64,000 nucleotides of DNA from Myxococcales bacterium (GCA_016191815.1 JACPVI010000080.1:1-64000); one strand, 5' to 3'; positions 52,385-62,455 are shown, numbered from the stretch's first letter. The notes: generated from the sequence alone by a model not told the origin. Numbers and translations are program-made.

Positions 52385-54289
52385 CTATTCGCCCGACGGC
52401 TTGAAGATGAACGGATAGGTGACGATCACCACTCCGCCGCCCTTCGGCTTGGGGAAGACCAGGGTCCGCATGCGCCCGGCCACGCAGGTCTCCAGCTCGG
52501 CGTTGTTCGCCGTGGACTGGGCCACCTGCGAAGAAGCGACGCTCCCGCTCGCGGAGATGACGAACTTCACCGCTACCTTCCCCTGAAGCTTCGGGAACCG
52601 GGTCAGCTGGCTCTCGTAGCAGTAGAGGAACTTCTGGCGGTTGGCCCTGATCACCTGGCGGATCAGCTCCTTGTCCAAAGAGCCCATCACCATCGGCTCC
52701 GAGGAGGTGATGCCGATGTCCACGCCCTTCTTCCCGCCCAAAACCCCCACGCCCGAGCCGTAGGAGCCGGTGCCGCCGCCGCGGCCTTTGGTGCCGATTC
52801 CGCCGATGCCGATGGTGTCCCCCACCCCGCCGCCGCCCGAGCCGGTGCCACGCAGGCCCAGGCCTCCGAAGCCGTGGGCGTCGCCCGGCGCCGCGCCGAA
52901 CATGTTGCCCATCGCCGCCTTCAGCTCACCGCCCAGCCCGTTGTGCCCGAAGATGGTGGAGATGCCTCCCCCACCGGAGCCGAAGATCTTCTGCGCCAGC
53001 ATCCGGGCCTGATCCTTGTTGTTGGGGTCGCCCTTCGGCGCCGCGTGGGCCGAGCGCTTGGGGGCGTCCTTGCGGCCCATCTGGCCCTCGTCCCCGCGGT
53101 GCTTGGCGGCCATCTCGCCCTGCTCTTGCTTCTGCTTGGCCAGCTTCTCGAGCAAGGGGTTCTTCTGGATCTCCGGCGGCTTGATGATCAGCTTGGCGAT
53201 CCGCGCGTGGTTGGAGGAAAGCTCGTCCAGGTACTCGTCCCCCTCCAGCTCGCGGTTGAGCGCGCTGATCACGAACAGCGCGCCCAAGAAGAACATCACC
53301 AGGAAGATGTTGAGCGCGGTGAAGTCGATGCTCTCGGTGAGCGGGACCAGCACCGGCTTGGGCACCGGCTGGAAGAACACCTCCAGGGTGACGCCGCCCA
53401 GGTCGACGCACGCGAAGTCGTCGGACTGGAGCGAGATGCCGTAGCCGTCCCCGTCGCTGGAGGCGATGCGGGACTCCACCGCGTGCCTCAGCTCCATCAC
53501 CTTGTCGCCGCGGTGCAGCTCGCCCTTCATCTTCTGGGTGAAGCGCAGCACGTAACCCTGCGCATCGGCCTTCACCACCTCGAACTTGGGCCCTCCAAAC
53601 TTGGAGTCGCCCATCAAGAAGTGGACCCCCGGGGCGGAGCCCACCGTGAAGGTGGCCGCCACTCCCGGCTTGAGGAAGTACTCGCCCACCATCTGGTCGC
53701 CCCACATGAAGCGGAGCTCCAGGCCCAAGGGCCCGCTGCCCTTTCGCCGCCGGGGCTTGGCGCGGGCTTTAACGCCGGTCTGCTCGTCCTGGACCCTCGG
53801 CATGGCCGGTTCGGTGTAGGCGGCCGGCGCCGGCACCGGGGCCGGAGCGTGAACCGCAGGGTGAACCGGGGCGGGCGCGGCCTGGGCGGCCGCCTGCAAG
53901 GACGCCGCGACGTTCGGGTCGGTGGTGACCTCCTCGGCCTTCACCACCTTGGTGGGCGCGTCGAAGCTGGCCGCGGCCGCCGCGGCGGCCTGGGGGCTCT
54001 CCAGCTTGATGGTGGTGTTGCCGACCTTGATCTCGTCGCCGAACGCGAGGGTGCCCTTGTTGACGCGCTTGCCGTTGACGTAGGTGCCCTCCACGCTGCC
54101 CATGTCGATGATCGACAGCGCGCCGTCGGCGCCGACCTCGATCACCGAGTGGATGCGGGAAACCTTGTCGTCATCCAGGCAGAGGTGCGCGGAGGAGAGG
54201 CGGCCAATCTTGATGATGTCCCGATCGTAGTCTTTGGTCGCGATCAGCTCGTCGCCCTTGTAAACCTTCAAGGTCAGTGGGACGGCCAC
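52385..54289 (-). CDS. gltG: Gliding motility protein GltG (FHA and TonB domains)
   Basis: A 634-residue inner-membrane protein of the gliding complex. GTG start, with GAGAGGAGG five bases upstream. An FHA domain fills residues 1-95 (GR at 29-30, SRIH at 44-47, VNG at 71-73) and would bind phosphothreonine. A cytoplasmic region follows, then one membrane segment at about 325-344 (LNIFLVMFFLGALFVISAL), a Gly-rich linker and a C-terminal TonB-like domain (about 545-634) with KELIRQVIRANRQKFLYCYESQL. It reaches across the periplasm towards GltF and GltH. Its neighbour downstream is an FHA-less paralogue. Confidence 0.88.
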   Translation of the reverse strand: MAVPLTLKVYKGDELIATKDYDRDIIKIGRLSSAHLCLDDDKVSRIHSVIEVGADGALSIIDMGSVEGTYVNGKRVNKGTLAFGDEIKVGNTTIKLESPQAAAAAAASFDAPTKVVKAEEVTTDPNVAASLQAAAQAAPAPVHPAVHAPAPVPAPAAYTEPAMPRVQDEQTGVKARAKPRRRKGSGPLGLELRFMWGDQMVGEYFLKPGVAATFTVGSAPGVHFLMGDSKFGGPKFEVVKADAQGYVLRFTQKMKGELHRGDKVMELRHAVESRIASSDGDGYGISLQSDDFACVDLGGVTLEVFFQPVPKPVLVPLTESIDFTALNIFLVMFFLGALFVISALNRELEGDEYLDELSSNHARIAKLIIKPPEIQKNPLLEKLAKQKQEQGEMAAKHRGDEGQMGRKDAPKRSAHAAPKGDPNNKDQARMLAQKIFGSGGGGISTIFGHNGLGGELKAAMGNMFGAAPGDAHGFGGLGLRGTGSGGGGVGDTIGIGGIGTKGRGGGTGSYGSGVGVLGGKKGVDIGITSSEPMVMGSLDKELIRQVIRANRQKFLYCYESQLTRFPKLQGKVAVKFVISASGSVASSQVAQSTANNAELETCVAGRMRTLVFPKPKGGGVVIVTYPFIFKPSGE

Positions 54290-54375
54290 GGAAGCCTCCT
54301 CTCAAGCTGCTCTTGCCTTGGACAATCGACCGCCCCCGGAGTTCCCCTGGGAGGGCGTACGGCGCACCATGACTG

Positions 54376-54624
54376 TCACAGCTCGCCGACCGACTGCATC
54401 ACCTTGTCTTTGAACTCCTCGCGGATCCGGATGAGGTTGGAGTGCTTCACCTTCTTCCGGGCCTCGACGTATTCGCCGTCGGGTTTGGTGAGGTCGCCCT
54501 CGATGGTGTCGTCTTCGAAGTTGATGGTCGTCTGCTTGGCGTAGCGGACGTTCCCCTCACCTTTGTCCTGCGCCAGCGCCGCGCCTGTGAAGGCCAGCGT
54601 CGCCAGCAGGAAAAGCCTGCTCAT
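54376..54624 (-). CDS. gltF: Small envelope gliding motility protein GltF (CglF)
   Basis: An 82-residue exported protein. AAGGAG lies seven bases before the ATG. A signal peptide (LFLLATLAFTGAALAQ) precedes an acidic and basic mature part with VRYAKQTTINFEDDTIEGDLTKPDG and a helical end with LIRIREEFKDKVMQSVGEL. Its size and place between gltE and gltG match CglF/GltF of M. xanthus, which is transferred between cells and needed for complex assembly. The name rests on those two points and general resemblance. Confidence 0.8.
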   Translation of the reverse strand: MSRLFLLATLAFTGAALAQDKGEGNVRYAKQTTINFEDDTIEGDLTKPDGEYVEARKKVKHSNLIRIREEFKDKVMQSVGEL

Positions 54625-54763
54625 GTCGGTCTCCTTGGCCGCACCACCTGGGTACGGCCGCAGACCCCCTTGTGCGTGGGTGTCATGCTAGCACAGCCGA
54701 GCCGGGGGGCGAGAGCCGCGCGGCGGGTGTAGGCGTCGAGCAACGTCAAGCGCTTGGCGCCGG

Positions 54764-56338
54764 CTACAGGCCGTCGTCCGGCTCGCCGGGCTCTGTGGTC
54801 TTCCCCTTGACAGGCGCCACCTTCTCTTCGCGCTTGGGGGCGGGCGCAGGCGGCTCCGGCTTATCGGGAGCAGGCGCCTTCACCGCCGCGGTCTCCACCT
54901 TCTCGCACTGGGCCCGTTCCTTCGCGGTCTTCGCCTTCTCCAGGCACTTCTTCCTCGCCCCTCCTCCCTCTCCGTCCTCTACCCCCTTCGCCGCCTCCTC
55001 CACCGCCTTGCCCTTGGCGTCGTGCTGCGCCTTCTTGAGCTCCTCCTCCTTCTTCTTCTTCTCCTCCGCCTGCTGCGCGGCTTCCTGGCGCTTCATCTCC
55101 TCCTCCATCCGCTTCGCCTCCTCCAGCGCCTGTTTTTCCTCCTGCCGCTTCTGGATCACGCCTTCCTGCTCGCGGATCAGCGCGAACACCTGGTGGTCCG
55201 CCGGCACCGCCACCTCTCCCCCCGCCAGGTTGACGAACTGCTTGAAGTGGTCGATCGCCTTCTCCGGCTCGCCCTTGAGCGCGATGATGATCCCCTTGTT
55301 CAGGTAGATCTGCGGCAGGTTGGGGCTGAGCTTGTGGGCGGTGTCGTACGCCTGCATCGCCTTGTCGAGCTGCCCCATGCCCTTGTAGGCCACGCCCAGG
55401 TTGAGGTGCGTCTCGGCGTTGTTCCCGTTCGCCTGGAGCAGCCGCCGCAACGACTCCTCCGCCCCCATGTAGTCCTCCTGCTTGAGGGCGATCTTCGCCA
55501 GCACCAGGTGCGCCGGGAGGTAGTCCGGCCGCTTCTCCACCGCCGTCTTGAAGTGCAGCCGCGCCTTGGCCGGCTCGTTCTCCGCCACGGCGATGAGCCC
55601 CAGGGTGTAGTAGATCTCCGGGTCGTTCTCGTCGAGCTTGGTGGCCCTGAGCGCGACCAGCTTCGCCATCGAGAGCTGCTTCTGACGGTAGTAGGCCTGC
55701 ATCATCACCTTGTAAGCGGTGAGCGTCTTCGGCTCGCGGAACAGGGCCTCCTTGGCCAGCTCGATCGCCCGCTCGGTCTCGCCCCGCCTGAGGAGGATCT
55801 CCGCAAGCCTCGCCCGGCTGGAGGCGTCGTCCGGGTACTTCTCCAGGATGTCCTGGTAGACCTCCACCGCGCCTTGCTCGTCGCCCTCGTTCTGGGCCAT
55901 CACCGCCAGGTTCTCCGCCGCCTGCTTCAGGGTGGGCTTCTTTCTCAGCGCGGTCTCGTAGTGCGCCTTGGCGGCCTTCTTGTCCCCGCGCCGCTCGGCC
56001 AAAACGCCCATGTTGTAGTAGGCCTCTCCGAAGCTGGGGTCCGCGTCGGCGGCGGCCTGGAACTTCCGCTCCACAGACGCGTAGTCGATCGCCTTCGCCT
56101 TCTTCTGCACCTCCAGCGCCTTGAGCGCGTCCTCGAAGAGCAGCTTCGCCCGCGGGGACACCTGGGGCACCTGCTCGGTCTCCACCGGAGCGACTGCGGC
56201 GGCCGAAGGTGACGCAGGCGGCTGCTCGCGCACCTTGGGCCCGGAGACCTCGACCCCGCCGCTCGCCCTGGGTCCGGCGCACCCAAGCACGCCTCCCAAG
56301 GCAGCCGAGAGGATGACCACGCCGATTCGCGTCTTCAT
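54764..56338 (-). CDS. gltE: TPR lipoprotein GltE (AglT)
   Basis: A 524-residue lipoprotein. The ATG at 56338 follows GGGAG at good spacing; another ATG at 56350 overlaps the end of gltD (TGATG) and would add four residues. The signal peptide ends GVLGC, lipidated at Cys20. Residues 75-360 hold about seven TPRs (AYYNMGVLAERRGDKKAAKAHY and similar). A helical, Glu/Lys-rich coiled region (about 375-440) leads to a Pro/Lys-rich tail. GltE is a periplasmic lipid-anchored partner of GltD in M. xanthus. The overlap with gltD shows coupled translation. Confidence 0.87.
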   Translation of the reverse strand: MKTRIGVVILSAALGGVLGCAGPRASGGVEVSGPKVREQPPASPSAAAVAPVETEQVPQVSPRAKLLFEDALKALEVQKKAKAIDYASVERKFQAAADADPSFGEAYYNMGVLAERRGDKKAAKAHYETALRKKPTLKQAAENLAVMAQNEGDEQGAVEVYQDILEKYPDDASSRARLAEILLRRGETERAIELAKEALFREPKTLTAYKVMMQAYYRQKQLSMAKLVALRATKLDENDPEIYYTLGLIAVAENEPAKARLHFKTAVEKRPDYLPAHLVLAKIALKQEDYMGAEESLRRLLQANGNNAETHLNLGVAYKGMGQLDKAMQAYDTAHKLSPNLPQIYLNKGIIIALKGEPEKAIDHFKQFVNLAGGEVAVPADHQVFALIREQEGVIQKRQEEKQALEEAKRMEEEMKRQEAAQQAEEKKKKEEELKKAQHDAKGKAVEEAAKGVEDGEGGGARKKCLEKAKTAKERAQCEKVETAAVKAPAPDKPEPPAPAPKREEKVAPVKGKTTEPGEPDDGL

Positions 56339-56349
56339 GTCGGCTCCCA

Positions 56350-59300
56350 TCAGATCGGCTCGGCCTCGTCGGAGGGCTCAGAGTCCTTGGTCTTCGGCTG
56401 CTTCCCCTTCACCGCCGGCGGAGGCGCCTCTTCTTCCTCGCGCGGCGGCCGGTCCTCGATCACCTCGCGGGCCACGTCCTGGCCTTTCGGCCTCTTGAGG
56501 TCCTGCCGCATCTCCTCCAGGCGCTCCCTGGACACCACCGGGACCGGCTGCACGGAGACCAGGATGTCGCCGCCGATGGCCTGCCGCTTGGCCTCGGCCT
56601 TCAGCTCCACCGTCTCCTCGGACATCTTGGGGAACTGCTCCGGCCGGTAGTTTTCCCGCAGCTGCTGGTAGGCGAGGTTGGTGCACTCGTTGAACACCGA
56701 CAGCTCCTGGCTCTTGGTGACCGCCGAGGCGAACGCCTCCGCCGCCTTGTCCTTGATCGGCTGGGCCTGCTGCTCCAGCTGGATGCGGAGCTCGGTCAGC
56801 AGCTCTTCGGGCATCCCCTTTGGAGTGGGTGCGTTGGTGAGCGACTTGGCGAAGTGGTCGTAGGCCAGGCCGATCTTGTGCAGGGCGCAGATCGCCGGAT
56901 CCGCGGACTTGTAACCCACGGTGACGGTGTAGAGCTTCTGGATCCCCTCCAGCGCCTTCGCCTTCTCCTTCACCGAGGTCTTGAACTCGTTCACGTTCTG
57001 GAGCTTGGTCCAGCGGAGCTTGAGGCCGGCGTACTTGCGGTACTCGTCCTCGCTGGTGACGAAGTGCGACCGCGCCACCGCGTCCAGCGCGGTGATCTCC
57101 AGCGCCTTCTTCGTCTTCGAAGGCAGCTTGTCGTAGTAGGACCAGATCCGCTCGTAGATGCGCCGGGCGGCCTTGGCGTTCTTCTGCCTGTCCTCGTAGA
57201 TCGAGGCGATCCGGCCCTCGGAGGTCAGCACCTTGTTCGGGTCCTTGTACTTCTTCTCGTATTCCTCGAGCTGCTTCATCGCCTTGCCGTAGACGCCGTT
57301 CTTCTCGTGCAGGTCGGCGATGGAGAGGAACACCTTCTCGGCGTCCGGCGAGTCCGGCCACAGCTCGAGGTACCGCTCGCGGTTTCTGAGCGCCTGCTTG
57401 TACTGGCCCAGCCCGTCGCGGAAGACCCCGGCGTTGAAGAGGGAGATCTGCGCCTTGCTCTCCTCCCACACCTGGGCGGCGGTGGGCGCCTTCGGCTCCA
57501 CCTTGCCCTTCTTCGCCGGCTTCTTCCCCTTGGGCGCCTTGCCGGTGCTGCGCTCGAACTCCCGGGCGTAGGCCTCGTAGTAGTTGGAGGCGTCCTCGAA
57601 GTCGGCGATCGCCTCGTAGCCCTCGGCCAGCGCGTAGACCGTCTGGGGCACGAACTGGGACTTGGGGTAGGACTGCACCAGGCGCTTGCGCGTCTCGATC
57701 GCCTTGTCCAGCATCCGGGCGTTGAAGAAGTCGATCGCCGCGTTGAACAGCGCCTTGTCGGCCAGCTCGGACTGGGGGAACTCCTGGACGAAGCCGATGT
57801 ACGCCTCGGCGGCCTTGGCGTAGTCCTTCTTCGCCTCGAGCTGGTTCACCAGCTTGAAGGCCGACTGCTCGATCAGCTTGGCGAGGTCCTCGCGGAACTT
57901 GCCCACCGCCAGCTTCTCGGAGGCGTAGAACTTCCGCGCCCACTCGTTCACCTTCGCCCAGTCCTGCTGGAGGTTGAACGAGTCCAGGACCAGGTTGGCG
58001 GCGATCTCCCCCGCGCGGTCGCCGTTCTCGAACTTGTAATCGGGGAAGTCGAGCGCGATGTGCGAGAAGCGCTGGACCGCTTCGTCCAGGTAGTTGTGGT
58101 CGTAGTAGATCTTCCCCGCCTTGAAGTTGATCTCCACCACCTTCTCGCCCTCGGGCACGTACTTCACGTAACGCTCGCAGGCCTCGAGCAGGGCTTGCTT
58201 CTCGGGAGAGATCTTCAGCTTCTTGCGGATGTCGGTGTTGGGCTCGGCCTTGAGCTTGCCGCTCTCCTCGGCCTTCTTGACCACCGCGTCGTAGGCCAGG
58301 ATGGCGTTGTAGGCGGCGTTCACCATCCACTTGCCGGGGCACTTGTGGGCGGTCTTCTTGTCCTTGTCCTCGCCCTCCTCCTCTTTCTCGCCCTTCTTTT
58401 TCTTGGCGGGCTTCCGGCTCTCCACCTCGGCCTTCTGGCCCTTGTCGGCGCAAGATGCGTCACGCATCAGCACCAGGGTGTACTGCTCGGCCGCCCGGGC
58501 GTAGTTCTGCAGGTTGTCGTTCAGAAGCTCCGCCCAGAAGAAGCGCAGGGAGTAGGACTTCGGGTTGTCCGGGAAGAGGGTGAGGTAATCGGCGTACACC
58601 TCGTTGGCGAAGCCGAAGGTCTCCTCGTCGCGGGTCTTCTTGCCCTCGTTGTGCCAGTTCACCGCCAGGTTGGAGATGGTGCGCTCTGACAGCTCCCGCG
58701 CCTCGTCCAGGGCCTTCTTTGCCTTCTCGTCCTTGTTCCCGACCCCGGACTTCACGACGTCGTCCATCACCTTCACCAGCCGGCGGACCTGCTCCACCGT
58801 CATCCGCTTGTTGCCGGCGCGAAGGACGCAGTCGACGATCTTCCCCTGGAAGCCGGGCGCCTCGGGGGAGAGCGGCTTCTCCTTGATCAGCATGTTGAAG
58901 GCGAGCGCCGCTTCCTTGTCCTTGCCGTCCTCGTAGTAGAGCGAGGCGAGGTTCTTCATCATCGTCCAGCGGTCCTCTTCCTTGGAGGCGAGCCTGGCGA
59001 ACTCGGAGCGCGCCTCGGCGGGCGAGCCGCCGCACCGGGCGAAGGAGCGCACGAAGTCGTTCCGCGCCTCGCGGACCAGGCCCGCCTTCCCGCCTTTGGG
59101 GCCGCCGCCGCCCTCGGCGACCTCCTTGCCGGCGATCTCCGCGTAGAGGACCACCGACTTGAACATGTCCATCGCCTTCTGGCAGTCGGTGAGGTTGTAG
59201 TAGCACCACCCCTGCTTGTAGAGAGCGAAGCCGTAGACCGCGCTGGAGGGATCGGAGGCGGCCTTCTTGTACGAATCCAGGGCCTTCTCCAGCATCTCCC

Positions 59301-60003
59301 GCTTGCCCTTGGAGCTGTTGAAGTAGTACTCGCCGAAGGCCAGGTGCGCATCGGAGAGGTACCTGGACTTGGGGTACTTCTCGATCAGCCGCTTGTAGGC
59401 GACCAGCGCCTTGCGGTCCTCGCCCGCCTCCATCAGGTTGTGGCCGAGGAAGTAGAGCACCTCGTCGGAGCGCTCGAAGTCCTTGTACTGCTGAACGATC
59501 TTCGAGTACTCCTCAACCGCGAGCCGGGAGTACTCCTTGCTCTTCTCGAGCAGCTCCTGCTTCTCCGCCTTGGACCGCTCCATCGCCGCCTGGTCCTTGC
59601 GGTTCATCGCCTGGATGTACTCGTCGTCCTTCCGGTTGGCCTCGAAGAAGAAGAACTTCGACTCTTCCCAATAGAGCTCGCCCAGCCGGAACAGCAGCTT
59701 GGGCATCTCTCCACGCTCGTCCCTGGTCTCCACCGTGTAAGCGATGATCCTCTTGAGGTCGTCGATCTGCGAGCGCCGCTTGCTGGCGACCTGGATCTCC
59801 ACCTGCAAGCGGAACTGGTCGTACTGCAGCGCCGGCGCCGCCTCGCCGCTCGTCTCCTTCTTTCGGGTCAGGTCTCCCGCCAGAGACTTGTCCGGCGCGG
59901 CCGAGGTCTCCTTCTTGCCGAGATCGGCGTCCCGGGCGGCCTTCTTCTCCTGCGCGGTGGAAGCGAAACTAAAGACCAGCGTGGCAACGAACAATCGGCG
60001 CAT
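56350..60003 (-). CDS. gltD: Large TPR gliding motility protein GltD (AgmU)
   Basis: 1217 residues, almost exactly the length of M. xanthus AgmU. AAGGAAAG lies upstream of the ATG. A signal peptide (LFVATLVFSFASTAQ) directs it to the periplasm. The body is helical TPR-like repeats, with YKRLIEKYPKSRYLSDAHLAFGEYYF and AYIGFVQEFPQSELADKALFNA as clear units. A long Lys/Glu stretch lies near residue 520 (KKKKGEKEEEGED). The C-terminus is Pro/Glu-rich. It is the first gene of the glt cluster; a 176-base gap before it contains the likely promoter, but I see no firm box. Confidence 0.9.
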   Translation of the reverse strand: MRRLFVATLVFSFASTAQEKKAARDADLGKKETSAAPDKSLAGDLTRKKETSGEAAPALQYDQFRLQVEIQVASKRRSQIDDLKRIIAYTVETRDERGEMPKLLFRLGELYWEESKFFFFEANRKDDEYIQAMNRKDQAAMERSKAEKQELLEKSKEYSRLAVEEYSKIVQQYKDFERSDEVLYFLGHNLMEAGEDRKALVAYKRLIEKYPKSRYLSDAHLAFGEYYFNSSKGKREMLEKALDSYKKAASDPSSAVYGFALYKQGWCYYNLTDCQKAMDMFKSVVLYAEIAGKEVAEGGGGPKGGKAGLVREARNDFVRSFARCGGSPAEARSEFARLASKEEDRWTMMKNLASLYYEDGKDKEAALAFNMLIKEKPLSPEAPGFQGKIVDCVLRAGNKRMTVEQVRRLVKVMDDVVKSGVGNKDEKAKKALDEARELSERTISNLAVNWHNEGKKTRDEETFGFANEVYADYLTLFPDNPKSYSLRFFWAELLNDNLQNYARAAEQYTLVLMRDASCADKGQKAEVESRKPAKKKKGEKEEEGEDKDKKTAHKCPGKWMVNAAYNAILAYDAVVKKAEESGKLKAEPNTDIRKKLKISPEKQALLEACERYVKYVPEGEKVVEINFKAGKIYYDHNYLDEAVQRFSHIALDFPDYKFENGDRAGEIAANLVLDSFNLQQDWAKVNEWARKFYASEKLAVGKFREDLAKLIEQSAFKLVNQLEAKKDYAKAAEAYIGFVQEFPQSELADKALFNAAIDFFNARMLDKAIETRKRLVQSYPKSQFVPQTVYALAEGYEAIADFEDASNYYEAYAREFERSTGKAPKGKKPAKKGKVEPKAPTAAQVWEESKAQISLFNAGVFRDGLGQYKQALRNRERYLELWPDSPDAEKVFLSIADLHEKNGVYGKAMKQLEEYEKKYKDPNKVLTSEGRIASIYEDRQKNAKAARRIYERIWSYYDKLPSKTKKALEITALDAVARSHFVTSEDEYRKYAGLKLRWTKLQNVNEFKTSVKEKAKALEGIQKLYTVTVGYKSADPAICALHKIGLAYDHFAKSLTNAPTPKGMPEELLTELRIQLEQQAQPIKDKAAEAFASAVTKSQELSVFNECTNLAYQQLRENYRPEQFPKMSEETVELKAEAKRQAIGGDILVSVQPVPVVSRERLEEMRQDLKRPKGQDVAREVIEDRPPREEEEAPPPAVKGKQPKTKDSEPSDEAEPI

Positions 60004-60179
60004 GGCTTTCCTTGTGAAGTCCTTCTGGCGCGGCACCGCATCCACCGTGCGCGGAGTCACCTGCCCTCTCCCTCGCACCCATCCGAGCAAGTAGGCAGGA
60101 CTCCTTGGGAATTTTTCCCTTTGGCGGACGAAATCATGCGCGCAAAGGGGCGCGGAGGTCAACCGGACAAACGGCCGCG

Positions 60180-61682
60180 CTACTTGGGGACTTTCATCAG
60201 CCGGCCGCTGCTGCCGCTCACCACCCAGTAGACGTGGGTCGAATCGAGGGCGATGCCGTAGGCGTTGAACTGTCCCGTCGCGAGCGTGCGCGTGCCGCCG
60301 TCGGCGTAGAGCGCGGAGAGCGCCCCGTTGCCGGAGTTGGTCCAGTAGACGCCGGTGTCGTCGGCGGCGATGTCGAAGGCGCTCCGGGAAGAGCCGACGA
60401 TCGAGGGGAAGCCGCCCGACTTGGGGAGCCGGTACACCGAGCCGAAGGTGGAGCTATTGGTCCAGACCAGGTTCTGGCTCTCCAGGGCGAGCGCGCGGGG
60501 CGTCGAGGAGAGGCTCGAGAGGCTCTGGGCAGGCGTGCCTCCGTCGATCGGGGCACGGTAGGCCTGGAAGCTGGAGAGCCAATAGATGTCGGTGGGATCG
60601 ATGGCGAAGTCGACCACCGTGCTCGAGGCGGTGGCCGCGAGCTGGGGCGTGCAGCCTCCGCCTCCGCAGCCGCCGTCCAGCGAAAGCCTCCAGACGGAGG
60701 GGCCGCCGCTCCAGTAGAGATGATCGGCGTTCACCGCCACGTCCAGGGGGCTGAGCTGGTTGGTTGCCCAGATCTCCACTCCCCCGCCCCCCTTCGAGAC
60801 GCGCTTCACGTAGCCGTTGGTGGAGAACGGGAGCCGTGAGGTGAAGTAGACGTGGGTGCCGTCGATGGCGATGTCTTGAGGCTGGTTCTCCCCACCGGCG
60901 ATGGAGACCGGAGTCCCTCCGGTCTTGGGGATCCTCATCACCTCGCCCGCGTCGGAGGTGAAGCCCTGGTTCAGCCAGTAGATGGAGTCCTGGTCGACCG
61001 CCAGCTTGCGAGGGTTGTTGAGCCCCTGGGCGAGCGGCACCGGTACGCAGCTGCCCGCGTCGCATGGGCCGCCGCAGGATCGGCCGCAGGCGCCGCAGTT
61101 GGTGGGGTCGCTCCTCAGATCCGCGCAGGTGGAGCCACAGCGGTTCTGCACCGGGCAGTCGCAGCTTCCTCCGTCGCAGGCGCCGCCGCTGCCGCAGCTG
61201 ATGCCGCAGCCGCCGCAGTTGGAGCGGTCGCTCTTCTTGTCCACGCAGGAGCCGCTGCAGAGGTTCTCCGGCAGGCAGAGGCACTGCGAGCTCTGGCAGG
61301 TCATGCCGGCCCCGCAGAGCGCGTCGCGGTCGATGAAGCCGTCGCAGTCGTTGTCCCGCCCGTCGCACAGCTCCCGGACCGAGGTCAGCGTGCAGACGCA
61401 GATCTTCCCCAGGCCCTGCTGCTGGGCGCAGGAGTACTCCGGCGGCGAGGGGCACTCCGAGCCGGAGTTGCACGAGCGCGTGCAGCGCCCGGCGAAGCAC
61501 ATGTTGGACTTGCAGTCGGAGTTCTTGGTGCAGACGTTGCCGAGGTCGGCGGTGCCCGCGGGAGGACAGCCGCTCAGTGCGGCCAGCGCCCCGGCCAGCA
61601 AGGCCCAGCTCCGGGCGACGGAGGCGGCTCGCGACCGCAGAGCGATCGGTAGGCGGCCGGGTCCAACGTGTTCCACCAGCAT
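60180..61682 (-). CDS. Cysteine-rich lipoprotein with beta-propeller-like body
   Basis: A 500-residue predicted lipoprotein. GGGGAGA lies upstream of the ATG. The signal peptide is long with a basic start and ends ALSGC (Cys39). Residues 45-210 contain many cysteines in MopE-like and other short repeats: CDGRDNDCDGFID, NCGGCGISC, NCGACGRSC. The second half (about 215-490) repeats an IYW/VYW motif about every 45 residues (SIYWLNQG, HVYFTSRL, HLYWSGGP, DIYWLSSF, GVYWTNSG, HVYWVVSG), the pattern of a six-bladed propeller. It probably sits on the cell surface. It ends 176 bases before gltD on the same strand. Confidence 0.7.
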   Translation of the reverse strand: MLVEHVGPGRLPIALRSRAASVARSWALLAGALAALSGCPPAGTADLGNVCTKNSDCKSNMCFAGRCTRSCNSGSECPSPPEYSCAQQQGLGKICVCTLTSVRELCDGRDNDCDGFIDRDALCGAGMTCQSSQCLCLPENLCSGSCVDKKSDRSNCGGCGISCGSGGACDGGSCDCPVQNRCGSTCADLRSDPTNCGACGRSCGGPCDAGSCVPVPLAQGLNNPRKLAVDQDSIYWLNQGFTSDAGEVMRIPKTGGTPVSIAGGENQPQDIAIDGTHVYFTSRLPFSTNGYVKRVSKGGGGVEIWATNQLSPLDVAVNADHLYWSGGPSVWRLSLDGGCGGGGCTPQLAATASSTVVDFAIDPTDIYWLSSFQAYRAPIDGGTPAQSLSSLSSTPRALALESQNLVWTNSSTFGSVYRLPKSGGFPSIVGSSRSAFDIAADDTGVYWTNSGNGALSALYADGGTRTLATGQFNAYGIALDSTHVYWVVSGSSGRLMKVPK

Positions 61683-61799
61683 CAGAGTCTCCCCTTTGGG
61701 ACCGACCTCGCCGGAGTGCGAAGGGATCTTCGCGCCCCGTCCGGCGCCGAGCAAGTCGCCTGCCGTCGGGGCAGGCTGGTAATAAGGGCCGGTCGCCCG

Positions 61800-62444
61800 A
61801 TGAGCCTGCTCCCCGACACCGCCAGCTTTGAGGAGCGCGTCCAGGACTGCTTCCTCGCCTACCGCGGCGCCGGAGTGATGCTCTCGCCGCTCGATGTGGA
61901 ACTGGTGGAGGCGTGGGCCAAGCTGGACGTTCCCTTCGAGGTCTTCGCCCGCGGCATCCGGCTCGCCGCCGAGGCTGCGCTCTGGGACGCGGCGCGGGGA
62001 CAGGGAGGCCTGAGATCGCTTCGCGCTTGCGAGCGCCAGGTCGAGGTGGAGGTCAAGAAGTTCCTCGGCCGCACCGCCGGGCGGACCGCAGAGGCCGGGC
62101 GCAAGACCGACCCGCCTCAGCTCTTCCGGCACAAGAAGCTCCTCGCCGGGCTGCGGAAGCTCGCCCGCGAGCAGCCCGCTGCTGCCGCCTGCGTCGGGAG
62201 GCTGATCGAGAGCGCGCTGTCGGCGCCTCCTTTCGACCTGGCGGAGACCTCCGCGCGAGAGGAGCGGGTCTACGCCGCGCTCCTCCGGGCACTTCCGTTC
62301 GGAGAACGCCTGGGCGTCCTGCGGCAGGCTGCGGAGCTTGCCGCTGGCTCGGGGGCGATCTCCGTCCGGGCCCGGAAGCTCGCGCGGCGGCTACATAGGA
62401 CCGCGGCGCTCAGGCGCCACCTCGCCCTGCCCGCCTTCTGGTGA
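61800..62444 (+). CDS. Helical protein next to the helicase-loader-like gene
   Basis: A 214-residue, Arg/Ala/Leu-rich helical protein. It begins MSLLPDTASFEERVQDCFLAYRGAG and has a central basic stretch (FLGRTAGRTAEAGRKTD, about 98-115). A second helical region ends with ARKLARRLHRTAALRRHLALPAFW. No known domain is visible. DnaD/DnaB-like replication-initiation helpers have similar size and composition, and it stands 156 bases before a DnaC-like ATPase gene, so a joint role is possible. Its ribosome-binding site is poor. Confidence 0.55.
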   Translation: MSLLPDTASFEERVQDCFLAYRGAGVMLSPLDVELVEAWAKLDVPFEVFARGIRLAAEAALWDAARGQGGLRSLRACERQVEVEVKKFLGRTAGRTAEAGRKTDPPQLFRHKKLLAGLRKLAREQPAAAACVGRLIESALSAPPFDLAETSAREERVYAALLRALPFGERLGVLRQAAELAAGSGAISVRARKLARRLHRTAALRRHLALPAFW

Positions 62445-62455
62445 AGGCGGCAGGA

